Shown here: positions 44,700 through 55,699 of the stretch, piece after piece
Layout: each line of letters starts with the position of its first letter
Position numbering within the stretch: the first letter of the stretch is position 1
Assembly: GCA_903813345.2 (NCBI GenBank)
Contig: CAIIXF020000011.1
Coordinates: 29,380,166-29,444,165 of the forward strand
DNA from: Owenia fusiformis
Taxonomy: Eukaryota > Annelida > Polychaeta > Sabellida > Oweniidae
Reading direction: 5' to 3'
Length of the DNA: 64,000 bases
Position numbers and translations under genes: made by a program
Notes under the pieces: generated by a model
What the model was told of the DNA's origin: nothing
What the model saw: only the letters and a program-made list of their open reading frames with translations
The model's database searches: none

Positions 44700-44908
44700 T
44701 TGACGGATGTTAGAAACGCGAGCGTAGCGAGCGCGAAAAATTTGAGGTGTTCAAAATTTGGCAAGATGTAATAAAATTTAAACCAAGGTGTTCAAAATTT
44801 GGATCAAGGTGTCCAGATTTGGACCAAGGTGTCCACATTTTGAGGGGAGGTGTTCAACATTTCCAAGTCACTCATGTTAGGTGTTCCCAAGTTGACAGGC
44901 CTGGACAT
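44386..44908. mobile_element. MITE, CAGGCCTG family, with empty site known
   Basis: CAGGCCTGTCAACTGTCC at the left and the complement of CAGGCCTGTCAACTTGGG at the right. The flanks repeat GACATA. The paralogous region at 63901-63915 has 'aagacatatgacc' with one GACATA and no insert. A C run of about 38 bases lies at 44660-44698, followed by an inverted 'gcgagcgtagcgagcgc' palindrome. No transposase is encoded. Confidence 0.9.
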
Positions 44909-45013
44909 ATGACCAGATGAAATCAAACTAGATACAGGTGAGTGAGTTTTTATGTAACACTGATTGTACAGTAGATGCAGCCCTTATAGCACTCTCATGG
45001 CTGAGAGTGTTAT

Positions 45014-46354
45014 TTACTGTTTTCCTGATACTTGTGGTAGATTATTCAAGTAATGCCAGTTTAATGTGATGACAGGATCAGAATGGTCATTCTTGAGCTT
45101 GAGCCATTCATCCAAACACTTCATTATAGCACTGTCTTGGAAAACATCTATTTTATTTGCGAAAATATTTGGTTGACTTGCTAACCATGAGAAATCCTGG
45201 ATTCCATACACACATACTGTTCTAACAAATTTGCCATGACATTTTTGAGGATCCGCCGCCCAAATAACTGCCCTTGACAGCTGGTGATTTTGATTGTGTC
45301 TAACAGTTACGTTCAAACGGCCTGGACCACTGTGGTGACGAATTAAAGTTGACCAAACAGTCTCTTCTGGGGCAGATGTATCATTTAACCAATCAATGAA
45401 TTCCCCTGCTTCTTTGTCATTGAGAATATAATTCACGAATGATCGAGCGAAAACCCCGTATGCACTACCTTTGTACATTTCCCATTTCAAGTAAAATGGG
45501 TCTTTTTTCTCAGAGGTTGGTATCAAAGCATTTCCTTTATCATTTAATTTAAATTTTGAGGCAAACCGCCATACGTGAGTGTGTGGGTATGATTCTATAC
45601 TGCTCTTTCCATTAAGACGTCTTAGAATGTGTACAATTTCACGATTTGTCTTTAGAGGATACTCTTGCCCGACAACATTGAGATAATATTTCCAATCTAC
45701 TGTTGAATTAACTAATTGTTTCATACATTGTAGATCAGACCTTACATGAGTGATACTTGCATAAACCACATGTTCCAGATTTGATGCAATAAAAACGTTA
45801 TCGAAACATCTCACAACACTTTTAACTGCATTATGGAAGCTTTCCGGTGAATTCATGTCAATGTAAATGCAGTAGATATTTTGACGAGCATAAACCTGTC
45901 GAAATAGCTTTTCAAACTGTAAGACTGATCTGTGTATTTTAAGTGCATAAGCGATTGGAAACTTGATTTCATCCTTGTGTGAATAAGAGTTAGAATATAA
46001 AACATCTTTGTAGGCTTTACAATCTTTTGTCATATTAAGAACCATACTGTTAAAGTCAGTTTCCTCAATATTTCCAAGATCAGCATTTGCAGTTTTCACA
46101 ATTTTATCAGCTATATCAATAGCTGTTTTATTACCCTGCAGTATTCCCATACAGTTCAATCCATCTGTTCTGGACTTAACAATATTGCCATATGTCCTTA
46201 CTGCCACTAATTCTAATTTGTCATCATTTTCATCGATGAGATTTTTTGTGAGAAACATCCAACTGTCACCTTCAAGATTGGTTAAAACACAAAGACCTAG
46301 TATGCATAGAATCAACGCCAATATTTTCCATTTTTTCTTCATGATGATTTGCAT
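45014..46354 (-). CDS. Core-2/I-branching-type beta-1,6-N-acetylglucosaminyltransferase (GT14)
   Basis: An intronless ORF of 446 residues, the usual length of GCNT enzymes. It is a type II Golgi membrane protein: basic M-K-K-K-W-K, then an apolar anchor at residues 9-25, a stem, and the Branch domain from about 132 to 420. Family landmarks are FPIAYALKIHRSVLQFEKL (132-150), Y-Y-L-N-V-V-G-Q-E-Y-P-L (223-234), GSAYGVFARSFVNYI (296-310), A-P-E-E-T-V-W-S-T-L (328-337, one of the glutamates fitting the catalytic base position) and R-x-V-C-V-Y-G (378-384). Five N-glycosylation sequons are visible. It should transfer GlcNAc from UDP-GlcNAc in beta-1,6 linkage to O-glycan or polylactosamine acceptors. 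The exact acceptor cannot be read. It lies between the two copies of a receptor exon. Confidence 0.93.
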   Translation of the reverse strand: MQIIMKKKWKILALILCILGLCVLTNLEGDSWMFLTKNLIDENDDKLELVAVRTYGNIVKSRTDGLNCMGILQGNKTAIDIADKIVKTANADLGNIEETDFNSMVLNMTKDCKAYKDVLYSNSYSHKDEIKFPIAYALKIHRSVLQFEKLFRQVYARQNIYCIYIDMNSPESFHNAVKSVVRCFDNVFIASNLEHVVYASITHVRSDLQCMKQLVNSTVDWKYYLNVVGQEYPLKTNREIVHILRRLNGKSSIESYPHTHVWRFASKFKLNDKGNALIPTSEKKDPFYLKWEMYKGSAYGVFARSFVNYILNDKEAGEFIDWLNDTSAPEETVWSTLIRHHSGPGRLNVTVRHNQNHQLSRAVIWAADPQKCHGKFVRTVCVYGIQDFSWLASQPNIFANKIDVFQDSAIMKCLDEWLKLKNDHSDPVITLNWHYLNNLPQVSGKQ

Positions 46355-46760
46355 TAAGTTTTACAATTGTGCTAAAAATCATCTGCAATAACTCATGTGA
46401 ATAAGCCTTTACATACAATAGTATACTTAACTAAATATAGTGATACAAACAAATGCAACGGCTGGTTGCTTAGCGACGAAACGATGAGAACAGAAAAATA
46501 CTAGGAGGTCAGTTATGACCAAATAAAGTAGGACAAAAGATGCTATCGACTATATAAACTGGATAAAACAACGCATAGACAGCTATAGAAGACTTTTAAA
46601 CAAAATTCAGACGAAATCTAAACAGCAAACGAACGAAATAAGACGGTAAAGTGACCCGGGAGAAAATGACAATCAAACCGGAAGTAGTCGATTGTTTGTA
46701 AACATCCGGTTACTGGAAAAATCCAAACAAACAATCTATCCCAGAAACTGCGTGCAACAA
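46355..46760. promoter_or_regulatory. Putative bidirectional promoter
   Basis: About 400 bp separates the divergent start codons at 46354 (minus) and 46761 (plus). It contains ACCGGAAGT at 46677-46685, a consensus ETS/GABP site common in bidirectional promoters, and 'catccggtt' at 46704-46712. No TATA box was seen. Confidence 0.4.
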
Positions 46761-49700
46761 ATGGAAGAAACAAAACAAACAAGCTTGGATAATTACATAA
46801 AACGAAAAAGAAATCAGATTGAAGACGAGGAGTACACAGACGCAATTCAAGAACTGAAACCCAAGGAAAAACGAGAGAAAAAAGAAACGAAGTGTCTGGA
46901 GTACCTTAAAATTTAAGGCTCTTTAGCCAAAATGCTAAAGAGCCTTAAAATTTAAGGCTATTTAGCTGTGAACATAGTGTTTTGGCTAGAGAGCCTTTGT
47001 GTTTATAATCCGTGTTCATATTGTTTTTATTGAAGTTTTCGTCATCTAAACAATAAAACAACACTCTCGAAAGTTTTTCAACCCAGAATGCCACTTAAAA
47101 AGTTCACACATGTATATCACTATTGAGTTGAAAAAATATATCACAATCACGGAAAAACACTCTGGTATAGTGGTTAGAGTGCTCGCTAACCACTTCTGCG
47201 GCGTGGGTTCGATTCCCGGTCGGAGGATTTTTTATTTTGAATAACAAGCCGGAAGTTTGTTCTCTGAGGTCCGAAAATTATGTACACAATTTTTTTTAGA
47301 ATTCTTGGGCTTGCTCCATCGCTCAATCATCAATGTTTAATGAAATTAATCACTTGTATTGGCTTTGCTATAGTCACGAGAATACCAGAATACAGGGAAT
47401 CCCATTTTAAGATGGCAAAAAGTATGATGAAGACCTGGGCATGAAAAAGGATCTTGTTTCTTCTAGATCAGCACATCTTGACGCAGTTTATCGTGAATGC
47501 AACGACATCAGCCCAGGGACATCACAGAATTCACTTCCAAATCTTAATCTATTGCCCATTAGATTTCAATGCTGATTTTAGAATTTTTCACGTGACGAGA
47601 TATTTTTGCATAATATTTTCCTCACAAGTGAAAATTTAAGCACATCAATGAGAGAGCACAAAGAAAATTTACAGTACAAGAGGTGAACTGTCGAGGAAAC
47701 ACCGGGAGGAAACATTGGCTTATGCAACACAACAACAACATTTTTATCCTAGCCTCCAATCCATCAATAAATGTCTATACATCAAAATCTTTACTAAACG
47801 GACGTTGCGATTTATAGTGGATAAAATGGTAAAAATAACATTTTTCTGGCTATATACGTGATTTCCTGTTCTAACACCTTCTCTGGTGAATACATTTTCG
47901 ATATACTAGTATGCATGAACGGTCCATTCAAAATCGATGTTTGAACTTTTAAAAAGCCAAATTTAGACTGAGGATTGAAAAGGTTCTTTTATTTGGGTGT
48001 TACTAAATACCACCTAGGTGTCCCACACCTAGGTGCCCCTTTCCAGGTGTCCCATTTCAGGTGGCGGCGTGGGGCTTGGATATTGGTTGATTAGACTTTG
48101 ATATAAGTCAAATAATAGTACTAGAGTATGAATGGAGTTGTACTTTACTTGATGAGGTAAGAATAAAAGTAGTTTTGTGACATTTTAGAGAGAAAAAAGT
48201 ATTTTTTTCGAGATTTTTTTCTGACGCCATGTTGCTTTCGGAAAATAAAAATTTCTCAACTTTTTATCAGCATTTCCAACACTGGTCTTTGTAATAACAA
48301 AACCAAAAGTTGTTGTATGTGTTCATCGTTATATCATTTATATGAGATGTTTACAACAAGTCTAAAGATTCAACTGTCTTGTCAAAGATGACCCAGGACC
48401 CTATCCTACAGATTTTCTCTATCAAAAGCCAGATATCAGTTCCTGGTCTAGGTCAGTTAGACTAATACTGTATCCTCTAGTCTGATATTGGATATAGACT
48501 AGGCAGCCAGTGTATGTAAGTCAGAGATCCTGCTGTCAAGTCAGTTCAACGTTACCCTGCGCGCAGAGTGTAGTTATAATATAAACTACACTCTGCCTAG
48601 TATCTGAGACTAACATAAATGTTAGTCTCAGCTAGTATAGACTACATGTATACTTCAGTTTAGCAACCCCGCCCCGAAGATTGGTGCCTGTGACAGCCCG
48701 GGTAATAAATAATTTCGGGTTTACGAAAAACACTGACCGCCGACCACCGACCAGTCACTCTCCACAGTTGGGTACATGTGGTCGGTGGTCGGCTGACGGT
48801 CTTTTTCATAAAGATGAAAAAATGCAAAATTACATTTAGAAGTAAAACTAAAACTGGGAATCCAATGACTATAGTACCTTTACTAGGTCGTGATTAGTTA
48901 GAAGACCAATTTCATCCTGTTTAGTCACTTTGGAAAAAAACGCACGTAACATTGCATTAAGTTCATTCATATGAAACGCAATAACAAAAACACACAAACA
49001 TCGTCGATGTTGACGTCGTAATGTTATGTTTGATTTCTCAGTTGTCAAACGTCAACTGGTAAAAACTACATTTGATATGACAAAAAAAGCTTTCTAATGG
49101 TGTACTGAAATGGCAAGTCACTTTTAATCCCGATAAGAGAACGCATGTAATATCGTGTTCAGTATTCAGTAGGCTATGACGATAACAAATCATTTTTGTT
49201 TCGAAATTGTTAAATTTCAGTAAAAAATTAGGATAGATTCCCGTAGAAACGAAAGGTTGGTTAATGATAGGTTAGGACCTAAGGCAGGACAATTAATTGA
49301 GAGGAGACGGTCATGCCCAATTTGTTTGCTTGCCATTCGTTGCAAGGTACAAAATCGGTAAAAACCGTTGCCTAGTCCCAACGATTGACATTCAAAATCA
49401 AATTATTAATATTTTAAGGCTACAAATATGTTCGGTCTTTTACATGATATGGTCGGTCTTTTACACATTTTCTTCAAACCCTGTTTTGAGGCTACCAGTG
49501 GGAAACATCGACCGGTCGGTGGTCGGTGGGGTCGGTCTTTTTCGTAAACCCAATAATTTCAAATCTACCATGCTGATCCTTTCTCAACCAATCAGCAAAG
49601 TGGAAGGAACATACGCAAAATACGTGCTCATTAACTGTGCGGGGATGTCAGAGGAAATGACCATATAGAAAGTCGTCCGTATTTCGACAATGAACTCTGA

Positions 49701-52700
49701 TTGGCTCGGTGAGATTTATTGTAAAATGAAAGAGTGAAGATGAAGCTCTCTTTTCAGATGTGAAGTCAAACGAATGCAAAGGGTAGTTCAACGTAATACA
49801 CATGTGTGTCACCTGCGATCTCAACATCTCAGTTATGAGAGTGCTTTAAAGCTCAAATATTGTTATATATCATTTTGCTACTGTACCAAGATACGACCAC
49901 TTCCAAGTCAAGATTGTCCATTCATGAGTGCCTTGATAAGATCTACATTCTCTAAGTCATCATTTTTTTTAATAATTCAGTATTTGTGTATCCTTATCAT
50001 TCAATGTTCACTTTCAGCATTACAACTCGCCATCAAAGTGCTGTACAAAGTCCGATCCAAATGATGCTGAAATAGTAAAAGGCTTGTGAAAGTGTTAGCT
50101 TGCCTCCATCCACCCAAGTTTTCCCCAAGACTAGAATCGTCATCAGGTTTGATATTAATGTTCAAATAATTATTGTTACTAGTTCCAGGTATAACCTAAA
50201 AGAAGAAATTTCTAGTATCTATGTAAATTGTTCTAATACTGGATTTCATTTGATTGAACAGATTGCTCAATATTTCATTAAGTTTATAGTCTGATTGGAT
50301 TTTGCTCTTGTAAATCCTGATATATGCCTCATGGTGTCATTGTGTATAACATGTAGCTATTTTGTAATAATATAACATAATATGTATATTATAATGATAA
50401 TTTGTGAGAATGCACTTAAAAGTATCATTACTATAATTGTCAAAGTATAACCCAGTGGTCGAAACCCTTTCAAACAGATATGATGATTTTTCTGTTATTT
50501 CAGCCAGAAGAGCAATTCAATGTTTTGGACACCACAACACAAAACAAGAAAGATGAACAGTGGTTTGTGCTGACTCATTTAAACCAGGCAACAATAGTCT
50601 CAAAAATAACTAGAGGTAGGATATAATATAATATTGTGATGTCATCAAGCTTAAGCAAGTTAACAAAAACAAAGAAAATCATTTTTCAACTTTAATTTCT
50701 TTTTTTCCTGGTAAAGAAAGGTAATATAAAAAGAATTTCAAAAACAATATTCAATTTGAAAGATGTAACTTAAATAAAATCAATTTTACAGATCGGTCCT
50801 ACTGAACTCAATGTAAAATGTTCAAAACAGAAAAAATGCCTCTTACCCAAAATCATTCACTGGCTTTATTTTGGACATTCTAATGTTCTTTCCTTGTAAT
50901 ATACAAGGTGACCCACTCTTTAGGAAAAAATCACTAAATTATTTCATGATTTCAACATTTTATGGTTATTTGCGTTTGATGGTTTGGTGAGCCTCTATAG
51001 CCTATAGAATGCTTTAGTGCAGTTGGAGTGAAATATAACAAAAATAAAAAATTCATTTTTCAACTTTGATTTTCCATTTTCCTGGTAAAGAAATGTATTA
51101 TAAAGATAATTTCAAAAACAATATTCAATTTGGAAGATGTAACTAAGAGAAAATCAATTTTAGGGATCGGTCCTACGGAACTCAATGTAAAATAATCAAA
51201 ACTGAAAAAACGGCTCTTAGCCAAAATCATTGACTGGCTTTATTTTTGACTTTCTAATGTTCTTTTCTTGTAATATACAACATGGCGCACTCTTTTGAAA
51301 AAAATCACTAAATTATTTCATGATTTCAACATTTTATGGTTATTTGCATTTGATGGTTTGGTGAGCCTCTGTAGCCTATAGAATGCTAATGCAGTTGGAG
51401 TGAAATACTGTACGCCCGGTATTATTCGCGAGCTTTAATTTCGCGAATTTTGCGAAAACACGGTTTCGTGGCTATTAAATTTCGCGAATACTGTATTTTA
51501 TCGTATTCGGGGATTCCCCAGTATATGATGTCCAATCAAATTGCAGGCTACGATCACGTGAACAATCGTGCGCACGTGCTCTTTCATTGCCGCGCATGCG
51601 CATAGTAAAGTCATGGAGTTGCACAGTACTATTGAAGTACTATAACTCGATCCAAACTAGTAGACAAAACGAAATGCATCAGAGCCCCGGGTAAAAACAA
51701 ATTCCCGGGGATTTAATTGGCAATTTCGCGACGATAATTTTTCGCGATTTTAACACCCTCGCGAAAAGCGCGAAAGTTAATCGCACGCGAATAATACCGG
51801 GCGTACAGTATAACAAAAATAAAAAATTCATTTTTAATTCAACTTATATATTCCCTTTTCTTGGTTAAGAAATGTATTATAAAGATAATTTCAAAAATAA
51901 TATTCAATTTGGAAGATGTAACTAAGAGAAAAGCAATTTTAGGGATTGGTCCTACTGAACTCTTAATGTAAAATATTCAAAACTGAAAAAATGGCCTTTA
52001 CCCAAAATCATTCACTGGCTTTATTTTTGACTTTCTAATGTTCTTTCCTTGTAATATACAACATGGCGCACTCATTTGAAAAAAATCACTAAATTATTTC
52101 ATGATTTCAACATTTTACGGTTATTTGCATTTGATGGTTTGGTGAGTCTTTGTAGCCTATAGAATGCTAATGCAGTTGGAGTGAAATATAACAAAAATAA
52201 AAAATTCATTTTCAACTTTGATTTTCCTTTTCCTAGTAAAGAAAAGTATTATAAAAAGAATTTCAAAAACAATATTCAATTTAGAAGATCTATGTAACTT
52301 AGAAAAAATCAATTTTAGGGATCTGATCTCAATGTAAAATGTTCAAAACTGAAAAAACGGCTCTAACCCAAAACCATTCGCTGGCTTTATTTTTGACATT
52401 CTAATGTTCTTTCCTTGTAATACAACAACATTTTTCAACTTTGATTTTCCTTTTTCCCAGTAAAGAATCCAATCAAAGCAAAATCTATTTCATCTTGACA
52501 AAAAGAAAGAGATTAAAATTTTCAAAGAACTTATGATTATACAATACATTCTTACATTATAGCATTTATAAACAATGCTTTGACTTAATTGTTTGCATTA
52601 ACATGTTGCATATTACCCTTTAAATATCTCAAAGGACTAAGGATTATAAAATATTTTCTTCAATGATAGTTCTCAAAACAATGCCTTGACTTGTTTACAA

Positions 52701-53068
52701 ATGCTGTCAGTATAATGCCTCTGTTATCAAATTCTAATCTTCTTCAACTAGAGAAAGAGATTAACTATTTTAAAGAAGTATACATTTTACAATATCAATA
52801 TATACCATTGGGCATATGAATTTTTAGATGACTACAATAATTAAAACTTTAACTTTATAAGTCATACATAAGATTTCTAATAGGGGATTATTTTCAAATG
52901 ACAGTAAAAAATGAACTTTCTTAGTAATCATTGCATAGGGAGATAAAAGGGTATCCCATGTAAAAAAAACTTGATATGTTTGGAATAACACATAATTTGT
53001 GTCTTGATACTGTAATTGCAGGATACAGAGTTATGAGAAGGTCGCAGGTAAACTGTTCTCCACTTTAA
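46761..53068 (+). CDS. Tentative small multi-exon gene with N-terminal PIP-box-like peptide
   Basis: Proposed exons: 46761-46899, 47467-47492, 48095-48156, 50018-50074, 50504-50615 and 53022-53068, chosen so that every junction keeps frame (phases 2, 1, 0, 0, 1). The last three are the best supported: strong acceptors and one open frame reading P-E-E-Q-F-N-V-L-D then G-Y-R-V-M-R-R-S-Q. The first exon opens M-E-E-T-K-Q-T-S-L-D-N-Y-I-K-R-K-R; Q-T-S-L-D-N-Y-I followed by basic residues resembles a PCNA-interacting PIP box with Ile at the last aromatic position. It is very Lys/Glu-rich. Exons 2 and 3 are weak guesses. I do not recognise the family. Introns carry repeats and a MITE. Confidence 0.45.
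46913..46948. other. 15-bp-stem hairpin
   Basis: ttaaggctctttagc and its exact complement are separated by 6 bp. It lies directly after the proposed first donor of the small gene; 'aaaatttaaggct' follows as a direct repeat. Confidence 0.7.
47161..47232 (+). repeat. tRNA-like sequence (SINE head or tRNA pseudogene)
   Basis: 'ggtatagtggttagagtgct' fits a polymerase III A box and 'gggttcgattcc' a B box, 45 bp apart. The acceptor stem does not pair and the T stem has mismatches, so it is not a working tRNA gene. No SINE body or tail could be delimited. Confidence 0.5.
47990..48062. repeat. 'cacctaggtgtccc' repeat, copy 1
   Basis: 'gttactaaataccacctagg' then tandem short palindromes built on cacctaggtg. 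An inverted copy lies at 56385-56465. Confidence 0.6.
48563..48631. other. Two adjacent perfect hairpins
   Basis: A 13-bp stem at 48563-48596 (gcagagtgtagtt, 8-nt loop) is followed 7 bp later by a 13-bp stem at 48604-48631 (ctgagactaacat, 2-nt loop). Weaker palindromes on 'tagactag' lie just before, at 48440-48510. Confidence 0.75.
48717..49551. mobile_element. Mutator-like non-autonomous element, 9-bp target duplication
   Basis: Inverted ends GGGTTTACGAAAAACACT and the complement of GGGTTTACGAAAAAGACC, each followed by 'ccgaccaccgacc'. AATAATTTC stands outside both ends (48708-48716, 49552-49560). A 9-bp duplication and GGG-starting ends fit MULEs. The interior shows no transposase; the open frame 49297-49668 crosses the right end and is not taken as a gene. 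Confidence 0.75.
50655..52445 (+). repeat. Tandem repeat, period about 375 bp, 4-5 copies
   Basis: Blocks with 'ttcaaaaacaatattcaatt', 'tcattgactggctttatttt' and 'catgatttcaacattttatg' recur near 50745, 51118, 51898 and 52270. The wider third spacing is caused by a 401-bp MITE plus TA. It fills the intron between exons 50504-50615 and 53022-53068. Confidence 0.88.
51408..51808. mobile_element. TA-flanked MITE inside the 375-bp repeat
   Basis: The ends are CTGTACGCCCGGTATTATTC and its complement, with TA at 51406-51407 and 51809-51810. Sister repeat units (near 51030 and 52190) show the unbroken site 'gtgaaatataacaaa'. The GC-rich interior has 'ttcgcgaattttgcg', similar in layout to the 43357 element. 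Confidence 0.92.
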
Positions 53069-53685
53069 TGCTGCCGTAACATCTTGCTCCATCTGGCCTT
53101 GGCACAGGGTGTATGAGATATATACAACCAACTATGACTACCACCAGCAATACCCTGTTGCCATCTCTCATAGTCCTTATTCCAGGTGTGGACGGTCTGA
53201 TGTAGAAACAGTTGTACCTTGATCTGCAGATAAAACTTAGTGAGAATCTAGCTGCATCTGATCAACCATAACCACTCGGATTGTTAATATATGAAGTGAA
53301 CTACTTTATCAATAATGAGTTAAAGTCTGGATTACAACAGAGATTATTATGAATGTACTACGTCATGGATTGTATTCTGCATTGAGGATTACATGTATGT
53401 AGTTCAAACTACATCCTGAGTTATATACTGCATTATGGATCATATACTTCAAGCTGACTGTATCGGCAATTATGACTGACTCTGTCTGACTACCTCCTCC
53501 TCCTCCAACATATAGATTAGGGAGAATGACAATCATTAGTCCCTGTAATGAACTGTAGAGCTAAGCTTGAAGTTTGCATAATTTCAAACTTGAACTACTA
53601 TGGTATCTATAGTTATAAAAAGAGGATCTACTGCTATTGATGCATCATGTTGTTACTTTGTGAAATAATTGACTTGTAGCTTTGT

Positions 53686-54040
53686 TATGTCACCACCAAA
53701 AAGTGGTGACATACTCCATTTTTTGACAGGGGTTGGTGGCTGACGGTTGGAAATCAGCATCTGTAACAAATTCTTACAACTTCCAATAACTTAACAAATA
53801 CTGTTTAGACCGACTTCAATTTTTTTCAAAATCATCTAAAAGTTTTCAGAAGTTCAAATCTGACTTTACATTTATGTTTGACCTTGACTGACCCTCTCAA
53901 GTCAAAAAAGATCAAAAAGGGTATTTTTTCAACTTGCTTCAAATTGGCCAATTTCTTTTTTCAAAATCATCTATAAGTTCTCAAATGTTCAAATCTGACC
54001 ATAGATTTGACCTTCAATTACAATTACTAAGCCTGGTTTA
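53686..54040 (+). mobile_element. 5' part of a gtggtgacat-ended element
   Basis: Left hairpin gtcaccac-caaaaa-gtggtgac, the GC-richer block, then about one and a half satellite units ('aagttcaaatctgac'). The right end is missing. Confidence 0.7.
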
Positions 54041-54082
54041 ATCTTTAACATCTAATTATTATGTACATGAAACTATGTTGTT

Positions 54083-54687
54083 TAACCTTACTCACTTCGA
54101 GAGCCATGTTAGATTTTGAAACTTATGGCTCTCAAACGGAGAAGTGAACAGCTGATCAATAGTGACCTTTGAAATTGAATTAAGTCGATCCGCGGCTTAC
54201 TTTTGGTCTCTAACTGTGTCTTACATCAGTATCATCAATCCGTGTAAGTATTGGAGCGCTGGAGTACTTCTTTTTCGATCAAGACTTGTAAATTGTTCAT
54301 CGAGTTAAGGTTTTACAGACCTATTTCCAATATGGCGGTTTGCTAGGTGCGAGATACGCAACGAACGAAATGAATTTTGAGAATTAGTTAGGTTCGGACA
54401 ACCTCCGGAGATTTACGAAAATGTCCGAGCAGAAACCGCCATATTGGAATTTGGCAGTAAAACGATTCACTCGACTAACAATTACAAGTCTTGATCGAAA
54501 AAGAAGTACTCAAGCGCTCCAATACTTACACGGATTGATGATACTGATGTAAGACACAGTTAGAGACCAAAAGTAAGCCGCGGATCGACTTAATTCGATT
54601 TCAAAGGTCACGATCATTGAGCTGTCCAAATGCTCCGTGGGAAAGCTATTATATCAAAATCCAAATAGCTTTCGCAGGAAGTAAGTT
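54083..54687. mobile_element. Long foldback element
   Basis: The arms are roughly 190-210 bp. The inner 150 bp ('gaattaagtcgatccgcggc' to 'cttgtaa') is almost perfectly inverted at 54470-54610. The outer parts (gagagccatgttagattttg against gaaagctatttggattttg) are more diverged. No duplication was identified at the edges. Confidence 0.75.
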
Positions 54688-55504
54688 TAAATATTAAATA
54701 TTCATTGTTTTATTTCATTATTTTTTATCATTTAAAAATACACGTGGAATGTAGAAAACAAGTTGTCCTAATAAAGTTCATTTATACACACAAAAAGATT
54801 TTGAGTCAATATCGTTTTTAGGAAGGAGTAATGGTGGTTTCGGCCAACAAACCACTGCATGCCACTTAAAATTTTGTTGAATCCCTCCCTGTGAATTTCA
54901 TCTTATAGTGCACTTGATCAGTTTTTAACATCCAGGGTGTCCTAAAATATATGCACTCTGTTTATGTTGTTCTGATTTGTTTTCCAATATTTATAATATT
55001 TTGTCCATTCTCCATACTTAATACATGATGAACAATAGACTAGATGCGAGTAGAAATACTTTGATTTATGTCATTAAATATTCATAATTCAGTCAAAATT
55101 CAGTCTTAAAATCTACATGTTAAAACACTTTTAGAAATATGGTTTTTAAAATTGCTTATCAACTTTGAGGATTTAATCTATGGGAAAAATGTGATTTCTA
55201 GTTCAGGGAGATTCCCCATAGGCCCCATGTTATAAAACCACAAAAGTCTCACAACCTCTGATTTTTCAATTTCAATCTAACAGATGTTTTTTTTAATATT
55301 TGAAGTGAGTAAAAGATGTGGCATTGTCCAATTTTGAGAACTCTATAATATAGGCCTAGTATCTAATATAATATAATAGCAAGGACTTTATTTAGATAAA
55401 TGTACTATGCTGTGTAAGGTGAGGCAATATTGCCTCATCTCTGGCCTCACCTATGATATAGATGATACTAGCAACACTTATGTTGACATAATTCAAACAG
55501 GGTA

Positions 55505-55690
55505 GGTCTGAAATTAGTCTGAATCCCAATGGTCTGAATCCCATTGGTCTGAATCCCAGTCGTCCGAATCGCAATTGCTGAATCCCAATCATCCAAATCC
55601 AAATTGTCTGAAACCCATATCCAATCCGAATCATCCGAGGCCAAATTCCATCGGTCCAAATCTGAATCCAGTGGGATTTAGTCGATTGCG
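55505..55690. repeat. 'ggtctgaatccca' short tandem repeat
   Basis: About 12 imperfect 12-15-bp copies. The minus-strand frames through them are repeat artefacts. Confidence 0.7.
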
Positions 55691-55699
55691 ATTTGGACA

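Noticed and set aside
44476-44713. Frames ending in poly-proline
   Set aside because: The proline run is the translation of the C homopolymer in a MITE.
47161-47232. Functional tRNA gene
   Set aside because: A and B boxes are present, but the acceptor stem does not pair and the T stem is imperfect.
49297-49668. 123-codon plus-strand frame
   Set aside because: It crosses the right end of the MULE-like element and shows no recognisable protein features.
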